From Echiichthys vipera (Eukaryota; Chordata; Actinopteri; Perciformes; Trachinidae), in contig OY829645.1 of NCBI GenBank assembly GCA_963691815.1, positions 17,680,672 to 17,744,671 on the forward strand: a DNA stretch of 64,000 nucleotides, in the 5' to 3' direction. A program made the position numbers and the translations under genes. Positions 53,711 through 64,000 of this stretch are shown here, one piece after another. Under the pieces are notes generated by a model. It saw only the letters and a list, made by a program, of their open reading frames with translations. It was not told where the DNA came from and searched no databases. Positions within the stretch are counted from its first letter, which is position 1; each line of letters begins with the position of its first letter.

Positions 53711-56641
53711 GGTCCGGTGAGTTAGTGATGTTGCCTAGGACACACAAAAACACATTTATTTGTGCACTATTGTTTTGTAGCCCATGTTTCAACAGTATTT
53801 CACAAATGATGTTAACCAACACCGTCACATGTTAGCAGAGTTTCCTATTATTAAACAGCATAGAAAGCACCCAAACTAAGGGGAACAGTAGCCATCATTA
53901 TCTGCTTTCACTTAGCTTCACAAATAGGCTGTGTGGCTCAGTGAATGCATAGACCTCAAAAGCACATTATGTGATGACCAAAGATAAACCGCTATGATCA
54001 CACAAATGCCTTGGTTATGTTTAAACATAAACCTATTGGCACATACTGAATATATCAAGAGCCCATCATTTAATATCCTATCTTCAAGCTTGTTTATCTC
54101 CTGCTCACTGAAATTTCCTCTTCCTCTTTCCTATTTTCTGCGTTTGCAGCAGGTGTGCCCAAAGTGCCACCTTTTTTTAGTTTCAAGGTGTACTTCTCTG
54201 GAAAGGCAGTGCTGCAAGTTTCACACTGCAGATGACAATTCCTTTGATGTCTGTGAGAAAAAGATGGCGCAAAACTGCAGATGGGATTTACATGTGGCGC
54301 AAGGTTGCTTAATCATCACTTGCCAAGCCAGTTCCTGCTGATTCATGTGGTCTGTCTGTTTATTTGTTTCAGGAGCATGTACTGAGCCATAGTAACACCA
54401 AACCAGCACAGACTGAAATTTGTGCATTAACATCAGAAACATAGCTGGATTAGCCATATATCCTGCTTTGGGAGTCAGTAGGTGAAACTTGTGTTTCACA
54501 AAGGCCAGGCTGCATGTCATAGAGGCAGCAGCAGCAGCAGCAGTAGCAGCAGCAGAAGCAGCAGCAGCAGCAGTGTGCCATACCTAGCAGTTAAACAAGT
54601 ATCAGCCTCTCCCCTCAGAACCAGTTCAACCAGACCTGCCTTTGCAGCAGTTGACTTTAACTGCCTTCAGTTACTCACATTAGCTTGTATGTTTGGCCCT
54701 GAGAGAGTAAATAATAGGAGGAGGAGGAGGAGGAGGAGGAGGAGGAGGAGGAGTAGGTAGAAAAGGAGAGGGAGGTATTGGTGAAGGAGGCTGGTAGAAG
54801 GAGAAAAAGGCGGTGGACTGAGTGTCTTTGATGACCAGTTGAACACTGCTGAGACAACAACTTCCCTATGTCTGGTGCTTTGATTGGAAGATATTTGCTC
54901 TGTCCCTTCTCTTACGACTCCCTTTCATGTTGTCACTCTGTCAGTCACATTGCCTGGCTTTGTTTTGGCCGCCAGGTGCTATTAATCAAACTTTTATTTT
55001 TTTAATTATAAAGCAGGTCAAAGTACTATATGAATACTGTGAAAGTATGAAAATGGTCAATCCACAGAGAAATGCACACCGCCCGTATTCAGAAACTGGT
55101 CTTTAAACGAGCTGTTAGGACTTAAGGTTGTGATGTCACAACAATATTATATACATAAATGTGTGAAGACAGATGCTAAAACAGAGCGCTCAGACAGTGG
55201 GTGAATATTCAGAACCTTCAAGTGTCCAATTAAAGTTGGAATCAGCTGACCGTCATTTTATGAGAATTTCCAAATAAAATATCAGTTAAGGTAACCTAGG
55301 TATACAAGTATAATCAAAACAATTATGATGTCGAAAAACATGACCTGTGACATTTAAACTGCTGTATCCTACCATAGAGTTATCATCTTTTTAATCAGAC
55401 CATAATGCACCTGTTTAATATGTGTCATTCCTTATCATGTTTTTCAAAACACAGTCAACATGGTAACGGGTCAAACATTTTGCTCTCAACTGTGAGACAG
55501 TGTGAGTTACTCACCTCTGACACATCTAATAAAGCTGGGGCTGGGAAAAAGAGGCGAGCATAGACTTGTTAAGCTTATCCGTTACCTTCGCCTTTTCTTC
55601 TTTAATGAAATTTTCTTTTAAGAAACTCATATACTTGTTTTATTTTCAGAGATTATATCTGACATGCTAATATACTCCTTTGATCTCATTAGGATGCCTG
55701 GGGCTACTCGTCAACTCAAGAGTCACTGAACTGTAGTCATATTTCAAGCCAGCGCTGACTGAATGACCTTTCTATGTAGGTCGTGTCAAGTCACATGACA
55801 AAGCTGTCAGGAAAGAGGAAAGAGGAAAAACGAAAAAGGCGGCAAATAGTAAAAACTTTTTTAAATTCTCATTTCAATCTGACTGTATTTTGTTTAATCG
55901 TTACATTTTTCTAAAAATCAAGGAGGAGGAACATCAGGACACAGAGAGTTATATATCTTTCTCATAATAATCTAAAATATTGACTTTAACACACCCCCTG
56001 ACTGTTATAGCATGTTAACCAACATGTGCCTAGCCCTTTACTTTTACCCCTTCAATTGAGTCAAACCACTTACCCTCAACAACTGCCTTTAAAATCTGTT
56101 ATACATTAAGGCTCATTTGCAGTTGCACTAATCACTTGGTTGCAGTTCTCAACCACTGAAACCACTTTATGAGTTAAACCATAGCCTTAACATCACATGT
56201 CACAAACGACAAGTCATACCGACGACAGTTGATTCTCATGTGTAAATCAGGAGTCGAGGTCATTCCCAGCTCAGTTAAGCAGATCTGCCTGAGCAGATGA
56301 GAATTTGAATCCAAAATATGAGTCATATGAGTATGAATAAAAGAGGCACTATCTGATCTCCAACTTATGAAATTTGCCATTTTGGTTGCTCTCAGAAATT
56401 AGATCAAATGATGAAGAGATAGATGAACAATAAATGAATGAGTAGAAGATGAAGGGATGATTGAAACTTAATTGTTGCAAACCAATAAACAATTCTGCAT
56501 CTTTATATCCAAACAAGAACTCATCCCCTAATAGTGTGTCCCACAAAAAATCTGGTGAGGTTGCTTTCCGTTTTTATGGGCCCGAACTGTCGAACACCCA
56601 TGGATCTTAGAAGAGCATCTCCCTTTGAAAGAATATATGTG

Positions 56642-56683
<42 letters not shown>

Positions 56684-57929
56684 TATATATATATATATTT
56701 CTATATAATTTGCCTTTATAGGTTAATTTTACTGGTATCATTGTTCATTTTTTATTATTGTGATTTTGTTTTGTTTGTTTTTCTCTCACTCATTGCATAT
56801 GCTATTTCTTTTTACTCATTGTTATTGTTATTGTTAACTTAAATTACTCATGTTTACTTGTAATGAAAATCACATTAATTCTTCTGTGCATTTAGGTACT
56901 GTACAGCTTTAGAAACAGCCGGTGGTCTCTTGGGAAAGAGAATACTTTATGTGATTCAGGCTAGAGGGGGGGGGGGGGGGGGGGAAGTACATTTACTATT
57001 TTATTATTGTTTTATATGTCTCATCATATGATGCTTGAAGGACAGTCTATCTTTGTTATGTTGGTAATGAAACAACTAACTTACTAAGTAACCAACCACA
57101 CTTTAATTATTTCATTCATTAAGCTTGAGACCTGACACAGGTTTTTGTTTGCAGTGCAATATTATATGTAATGTATGTATGTAATATGTATATAATTTTC
57201 ACTACTCAAACAGTATTTGGTGTCTTTTAAGGCCTTGTGGAATGGGCACATGACCTACATGATACAATACATAACATACAGTCGCATCTGCTCCCAGAAT
57301 GACTCTCCTGTGTGGCATTAAACACACCTGGAGTTAAAGTGAGCAAACTGTGCTGGTATTTGGCCGCTGTGCTGTATTCTACAGCAGTCAGAGAACATGG
57401 TGAGTTAGATTTTGTCTGAACGATACTGACAGCAGTTCACTGTAAAAAAAAAAAAAAGAAAAAAGAAGCTGCTGTAGCTTCCTGGCAAACATTTCATTAT
57501 CCTTGCCAGTCACTACTTTTTTTTTAAGAAAACCTTTTAGAGATGTGGGAAAAGAGGTTAGTTCAACCAAAAAAGTAAGTAAATGAAAAACCTGCATGAT
57601 TGCTCCATAACAGGCCACTTAGGCCAATAATTGCTGCTATTTCAAAAATAGCTTAGTACAATACTTAATAACACATCTGGTGACAGCGTTTGAAAACTCT
57701 CAGTTGACTCTGATATTGTGAAGTTAAATAAGACATAACTGTTTTATTCACACATCAGTGGAATAATCTTATGACATTAAATGATCAACATCATTCAGAG
57801 ATGAGAGTTTTGTATTTCTATTTGTGTGTGAAGGTTGGGGGCGGGGTGTAGCCGCGTGGGGAACGTAGTTCAATAATGAGAGCATTAAGCAACTGTGGCA
57901 GGGGGGGAGCTGAATGTGCGTGTGTGTGT

Positions 57930-57960
<31 letters not shown>

Positions 57961-58490
57961 GGGGGGGCTTGGTGGGTTGCAGCCTAATCCCTGGGGAAAA
58001 TGTGGAAGAAATTAATCTAAATTACAAGGATGAGGCTAGTCTGGAGTCTGGGTCTGGAAGGGCTACAGAGGGAAGGGAAAGAGGGTGAAAGAGGCTGGGG
58101 AGGAAGAGGGGAAACAGCCATTACTCCTGTCCTTTTCTGTATTTTGTTTTTTTCTTTTTCTTTTTTCCCCATCCTGTGGGAATGAGGTGGCCTGTCTTCC
58201 TTCCTTTTTGGCTTGCCACCCAGACACCCCTCCTTCATTCGCTCACGCAAAGGCCTCTTACCAATTAGTCAGCAGTGTAGCCGCTGCCGGCGTGGACAGG
58301 ACTGTAGGGACCTCTCAATCCCTGCTCTCTCCTCCCTGTGCTATCTTCTCACAGACAACAGATGTCTTGGTTTCTCAGGGAACATGCGTCTCTTTGCTGG
58401 CCTCTTGCAGCCTCTGCTACGAAATAAAAATCCTTCCCTTTCTCCCCAAATCTGCCACATCCCAAAACCCTTAGCCAACAGGAAAGAGAT
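53711..58490. other. Downstream intergenic DNA, no gene
   Basis: AT-rich sequence with (CAG)n (54524-54574), (AGG)n (54716-54753), (TA)n (about 56645-56698), G runs at 56966-56984 and 57944-57967, and a (TG)n before the last. No convincing coding exon on either strand. Confidence 0.5.
54524..54753. repeat. (CAG)n and (AGG)n trinucleotide repeats
   Basis: Imperfect CAG at 54524-54574 and AGG at about 54716-54753. Their Ser- and Arg-rich translations are artefacts. Confidence 0.85.
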
Positions 58491-58499
58491 GGGGTCATC

Positions 58500-58869
58500 C
58501 CTATGTTCCCTGGGGAGCAGGCAAAATCTGATCTTTTTTCCCCAAAAGGGTCCTATGTACCCCAGTCGCATAAGCCTCTGCCTTCGTGGATTTAGTTCAG
58601 CATTTTGGTATGGCTAGAGGTAACAGTTAGGGTTAGGGTGAGGGTCAGGGTTGGGAGATAGTGTTCGGGTCTACATAAGCCTATTTTCTGGGTAATTCGC
58701 CACTGGTTGTGGAAAAAAGACCTGGGGACATAGGACCCTTTCTGTGAACAGCGGGAACATGGGACCTTTTTTTGGGAAAAGCGGGGAACATTGGACCTTT
58801 TTTTTAAAAAAAGGGTCCTATGTTCCCCGGTCACATACAAAGCGGGGAAAATAGGACCCAGGGAACATA
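58500..58869. mobile_element. Palindromic MITE, second copy
   Basis: The left end CCTATGTTCCCTGGGG and the right end CCCAGGGAACATAC are inverted copies, and several further TAGGACC and GGGAACA blocks lie inside. It shares the CATAAGCCT and GTTAGGGTTAGGG segments with 19035-19254 in inverse orientation, so both belong to one family. The TTAGGG-like run (58627-58645) is part of the element. Confidence 0.6.
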
Positions 58870-60129
58870 CGTACTCTCCCAAAAGAGATAAGCTGTTGAG
58901 GAGGCCAAGATACTCTCCAACACACACATACAAGCTCATACACACAAAGACAGTCCAACCAGTAAGAGACCTTTTTTCTTCCTTATTTACCCTGACACAA
59001 AAACAGATGAATTACACAGTATGGTTGCCGTCGCTGATCTATCTAATGAAAAGCATCTGGCGTCTCCCCCTGCTAACCGACATACAAGTAAGTCTTGTTC
59101 ACCTAGGCTTGAGCACAGTAATGGGAACAAGCTGTTTGGTCAACAAACAGGCCTGTAAACACAAAATGTACTGAGCTTTATACACGGTACTCTCAGTACA
59201 CAATACTCTTCACTCGTTAAAAATCATAACAGGGGTACAACAAAAACAACAACAAGGTTACATACTGTATCACTGGTCACCCAGGTGTTTGTTTTTCTAA
59301 AAAGATTTAGCACAAACAACTGTTAAGACAATCATGGATCAATAGAAAACGGATAAATATCATTGGTGTTACTGTTGATGGGATTATGGATTAGCAGGGA
59401 TTATCGATCTGTCTGTGTCTCGCTGCTCATCAGTTCATCATCTCATCATTGGCCCACATATGGTTGATTCCCAAGCCCAGTGAATTGTGGCTGTGAATGT
59501 AGGGCTAAAGCAGAGGCTAACATCACATTGGTAATTGGTGATTTCTCAGAAACCACCTGCTGCCATTATAGTGTTGCTCTTTCAGCACATGATCAGATGG
59601 TTTCTTAATGTTAGTTCATTCTAAGGAAATGCTAAAGGAAAGATGAGAGTGTGATAACCTCCTGCCTGCATCTAAGTTTTAGTACTGGTTGGGTCAAACA
59701 AACAACAAACAATTACAGGACTTCCACACAGGAGACCAGAGTTTGTGTCCAATGTGAAACCAAAAGTGAATAGTTACATTTTTTTTTTACTTAAAAAGGA
59801 TTTTTGCCTAAACCTAACCACATAGTTTTGTTGCAGTTTCACACTGTTAAATACAACAGTTTCAAACTGCCCACATCGTCACTGGCAATCACCCTTTACT
59901 ATCCAGATATGAGGATATGTTTTCACTGTGGAGGACATGCTACAACACAATACATGGTTTACTTCAGCAAAATTGTTTAGTAAAGGTTTTAAGCCACAAA
60001 GATTCTAGCATGTCTTATCTCCTGATCCATTCATTTAGCAGTCATTTAGATTACATGCAATTGCTGGGAAACAACAATCACAAGACTTGACTGTAACGTC
60101 ATCGATCATAAACATGCGTGTTGCACTAC

Positions 60130-61398
60130 TAGTGTTGTTTTTGGCGGCCTGTTTTACTTTAAGTCTTGTCTAGTTTTAGTCGACTAAAAGTCTAAGCATT
60201 TTAGTCTAGTTTTAGTCAAAGAAACTTGTATATTAGTCTATTTTTAGTGATGCAATTATATTTAATCAATATAATAAAAGTACCTAGTAGTATTGATGAA
60301 ACCAACATTTTATTCTAGCCAAACCCATGCAGATATCTTTAGTTTACATGCATGTACGGGTCTAGAATAAGTTATCCAATTTATGTTGATGCTAAATTCA
60401 GTTCAGTGTTATTTGCTCTGTGAAATACAAAACTAATGAAAGTATTTGGCCAACAAAGGGAAGTTTAGTGCACTTATAGAGTGAGTCAGTCAGGTAGGAA
60501 CTAAAAACACACTTTATACTCTCTCACAAATAAATACACGTACACGCGCTAGCCACGCGTGTGTGCACACACACACGCTAGTCTCTCTCACAAACACGCT
60601 AGTCTCTCTCTCTCACACACACACACACACTCTAGTCTCTCTCACAAACACGGTAGTCTCTCTCTCTCTCACACACACACTCTAGTCTCTCACACAAACA
60701 CGCTAGTCTCTCTCACACACACGCACGCGCGCGCGCACACACACACACACCTCCAGTGGCTAACGCCAAAGCTAGCGTTAAAACCCGACACATTAACCAT
60801 AGCCTCATGTCGCATGAGCTTAATAAAACAGAAAGTATCGTTACGTTATGTCTTGACTGACCTAAATGTCATTATGGGATGCCTTGAGGTGTCTCTTAAG
60901 ATCTGGGGTGTTTTTTCCTGTGATTTTGTCGTCGCATTTCTCTCTTTCTTTTTCCACAACACATCCCGTTTTGCTTTCCACGTCTATGTAATGAAAGTGT
61001 TTCTTCTTTTCCTTCAAAACACGACCCCCAGCTGGTGTCACACTTTGTTCTCATGTCTCTTTAATTGTCGCTAACCCTAACTCTAACGTTAACGCTGACC
61101 CACAGCAGCGGCAGCTTCAGAATCTAAATAATGCGCGTGTGGGGATTGAGGAAGTGACGTCGCCCAGACGCGAGACTGGGAGAGAAGCTTCAAAATAATA
61201 ATAATAATAATGTGACCAAACGAGACGAAACAACGTTATTTCGTCTCCTTTTCGTCAACGAAATTGCATTATATATTTCGTCTTAGTTATCGTCACATGC
61301 CCAGCATTTTCGTTTCGTCTCGTCTAGTTTTCGTCACGTGATAGAGGTTCGTTGACAAAGCTATTTCGTCATCATGTTCGTTGACGAAAGCAACACTA
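60130..61398. mobile_element. hAT-like non-autonomous DNA transposon, copy 2
   Basis: The ends TAGTGTTGTTTTTGGCGG and GACGAAAGCAACACTA are inverted. An exact 8-bp duplication, TGCACTAC, flanks it at 60122-60129 and 61399-61406. The interior matches copy 1 (7071-8968) closely through most of its length, without the nested Harbinger element. It contains a CA/CT microsatellite (about 60565-60750). No transposase. Confidence 0.82.
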
Positions 61399-61406
61399 TG
61401 CACTAC

Positions 61407-64000
61407 TTCAGTCACACTCTGCTTGCTGAACTCACTATACATCTATTCCAACAAGTCCTCTAACCCATACAACCACGTATGTTGTTTGTTCCTACCTCCT
61501 AATGCAACCCACAGGAGAAATTCCTACCACTGCCCACAGTGGTAGGAGATCAACACACCCTAATACCTAAACTTAACGGTGGCAGTTTTAAACATTTGGT
61601 TAACATTGAAAATTGTCAGGTGAAACAGCTTGGTTAGGTTTAGGCAACCAAATCCCTTTAAAAAAATCAAGGTTTGGGTTGAAATAAATATGTTTGTTAC
61701 GTAACTTAACTTGTGTACATAAATATGTGATCCCACTAAACATTGGACGTCGGATAGAAGTGTAGATCATGTCTATATTGAGTCCGTCTGCCCATAACCA
61801 TCTATTCGACCTCTAAAGTAGGTCAACTATGTGGACATCCAACCATGACCCAACTTGGATGTCATATTGATGTGCATCATTTGATTTTTGAACTAGGTAA
61901 ATTTTTCATTTGTACGTCTATGACAGGTGCAAGAAATGTACATGATGTGTTTTATTCGTTATTTTACATTTTCCTGTTTTTCTTGAACTGGTTTAGCTTG
62001 AATAATCAAGTTATTTATTTATATATGTATTTTTGCATTTAGCTGTTTTTTTTATTTGAAAATGCGGAAAATAATTTTATGGTAGCCTGTCCACCTTATT
62101 ATGACAGATCTCTCCCACAGAGCCATAAAATGCAGGTCAGGACCATCAAGCTAATGTAAGCACCTCTGCTAGCAGCAGGTCTGTGACCCTAGAAAAGCGC
62201 CATGTTATTATTGTTATTATAGAAGTAGTCTAAAGTTAGTCTAAGTTTGCTGTTGAAAAGATGTCCACAAACGACCACATTTGGACTATAAATAGCCCTT
62301 TCATGGAGGTCCCCCAAATACGTCACTCCAACATCACATTGTCCAGTGGGGAACATGATGCAACTACGTTAGGTATGTAACTTAACTTGTGTTAGTTAAC
62401 TTACGGTACAACATAAAAGTGGTCTACTGGGTGAATGTTCTGCGTTAGTTTGATCCATCCACCCACCTCAACCTCCTCCCTACGCATACTTTGTCATTCT
62501 TTATAATATGTCACCTGACTTCCTCCTTTGCTCTTACCATAGCCACTAGAAGTCACTGCCACAAATTTAATATGGGTTGAAATAAGCTGCTAGTACAAAT
62601 GACCTATGGTGCCTTTTCTTTGGGAGGGGGAGGGGGGGGGGGTGTCAGTCATCTATTCCACATTAACCTTTCATCCTACACACAGCTCATGGTGCATCAT
62701 CTCCCACTATTTCATGAGGCTGGACAGTCTTGTATGGCTTTACTGACATAACATCTCAAGAATAATTGAGATTGCACAAAGTGACCTCTGTCAAGACTTA
62801 TGATTCTTCATGGTTACTTACTAAAAAATAAAATAAAAAAAAACTTGGGTCTGGTTGTCTTCATCAGTACATGGAGAATGGAAGTTGTTACAACCAGGGA
62901 GATTGTGCGTCTAGTGTACACGTTCATTTGTTTGTGTGTTGTCCTCACTTGAGAGCAGAAATGCCCATAGGCAGGCACCAGCCTTTATGGTTCAGCTAAA
63001 GGTAAAGCGCATTGCTCCAGCAGTCCCTAACCAGCTGTACTGCATGGTTTAAGCTCTGGCCTCAGGCACTTTGACTTTCCACTAATAAAGATAGCAAAGC
63101 ATGTTGAAATGTGGGATTCTTCAGAGAAAGGAGGAGAAGATTAAGCAAAAGTAAAAACAGGTTAAAACAAGGAACACACTAGATGAAAGACTGATTACAC
63201 TAGTACTACCACTACTACTAAAAATCCAATTCCAGATAAAAACAAAAACATCAAGTATAAAAGAACATAATTTTGCAGAAACAGACAGTAGCAGAAGACA
63301 ACACTGTTAAAAGCATGTTTAATAATGTGTGTTTTAAGAAGTTTGCTAAAACTAATGACACTGGGTGTAATCTTGAGCAGAAGCATGGTAGTCCAGAGTC
63401 GGGGGGGCACTACAGAGCTTTCTGCTGGAGTGTCCCCCGACTCTGGAGTACTTTGCTTATGTTCATGTGTAGTTGCCTATAGTTTTCAGCTTGGTGGAAT
63501 AGAATGGTCAAGCTACAAGAGGGAAGTGGGCAGGCGGGTGTATTCATCTGAATGGGGCACAGATCCATGAACAGCTTTGTTTTATGTGATGATTTTATAT
63601 GTCCATGTTGGGAGCTGTGTGTAAGAATATGGGCGACACAGATAGAGAGATGATGAGAGACATGAGTTTTAAATAAATTATCACTGAATAGAAACAATTG
63701 AAAACAGTTATTGGAAAAAGTCTTCAAAACTCAGACAAAACTATCACAGTTAGACGGCATAACCAAACATGGTAAGGTACGTTTTGGAGGTAGGAAATAG
63801 CCAAATGAAAAGATACATATCTGCCAAAGCAAAAGAAAATAGTAAACATGTGAAGCCAAAGCTGCTTTGAATGGATTTCTTTGAAAGCAAATGCTTCCAG
63901 TATGGAGTGAATCATTGTAAAACCACATTCATTTCCTGCCTGTGTTTATCCAAAGAGGGATGAGATACAAAGCTGTCCAGACTTGTTTGCAGTGTGCAGG
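61407..64000. other. Intergenic DNA, no gene seen
   Basis: No coding exon recognised. It includes a strong hairpin at 63392-63446 and a short G-rich tract near 62625-62642. Confidence 0.45.
63392..63446. repeat. Short inverted repeat forming a hairpin
   Basis: TCCAGAGTCGGGGG.. pairs with ..CCCCCGACTCTGGA over about 17 bp with a loop of about 19 bases. It is not next to a gene end, so a terminator role is not expected in this genome. Origin unknown. Confidence 0.6.

Noticed and set aside
54482..54760. Ser-rich and Arg-rich frame
   Set aside because: Product of CAG and AGG microsatellites.
58625..58650. TTAGGG-like interstitial telomere sequence
   Set aside because: It is part of the MITE interior and a related block occurs in the other copy at 19155-19190.
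60559..61074. 171-codon frame
   Set aside because: It runs through a CA/CT microsatellite and the interior of hAT copy 2, with no domain.

Overview
This is vertebrate nuclear DNA, almost certainly from a spiny-rayed teleost. It has interrupted genes with GT..AG introns, typical fish dispersed repeats, piscine LTR elements and long microsatellites. Two host genes can be read confidently, both on the + strand. The first is the 3' half of rtf2 (replication termination factor 2; last four coding exons, 5063-13543). The second is the complete coding region of tfap2c (transcription factor AP-2 gamma; 45484-52390), with a probable alternative first exon at 42596-42625. As I recall the human map, RTF2 and TFAP2C also lie close together on 20q13.31, so this looks like conserved synteny. 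A minus-strand exon at 1422-1628 may be the first coding exon of gcnt7, which overlaps RTF2 antisense in human.

Layout: 1-1320 holds an internally deleted LINE and a SINE tail; 1422-1628 a candidate antisense exon; 5063-13543 rtf2, whose 7.5-kb intron carries a hAT-like element with a nested Harbinger-like element and a second Harbinger element with a transposase remnant. From 14.6 to 19.3 kb there are LINE and MITE remnants. From 19.4 to 40.5 kb lies a roughly 21-kb repeat block. Its framework is a minisatellite of about 35 bp (three arrays) plus one of about 48 bp, broken up by a young, nearly complete class I endogenous retrovirus (21735-32895, minus strand) and an older, internally deleted Ty3/gypsy element (35909-39551, minus strand). 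From 40.5 to 53.7 kb is the tfap2c locus, and from 53.7 to 64 kb is non-coding downstream DNA with microsatellites, a MITE and a second copy of the hAT-like element.

The retrovirus is the most interesting object. Its two 641-bp LTRs differ at only two positions by eye. It has a 4-bp target duplication, a tRNA-Pro type primer-binding site, a polypurine tract, and long open gag, pro, pol and env frames. gag and pro are in the same frame, separated by a UGA codon. Between the aspartic protease and the reverse transcriptase lies an extra region of about 165 residues with two H-V-(T/S)-L motifs, resembling the signature of 2H phosphoesterases; this is an inference that needs a structural test. pol is in a different frame from pro, and the integrase is broken once in a six-A run.

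The host genes are independent of the mobile elements except that these occupy introns and intergenic space. rtf2 acts at stalled replication forks; tfap2c is a sequence-specific developmental transcription factor with a SUMO site that its alternative first exon would remove.
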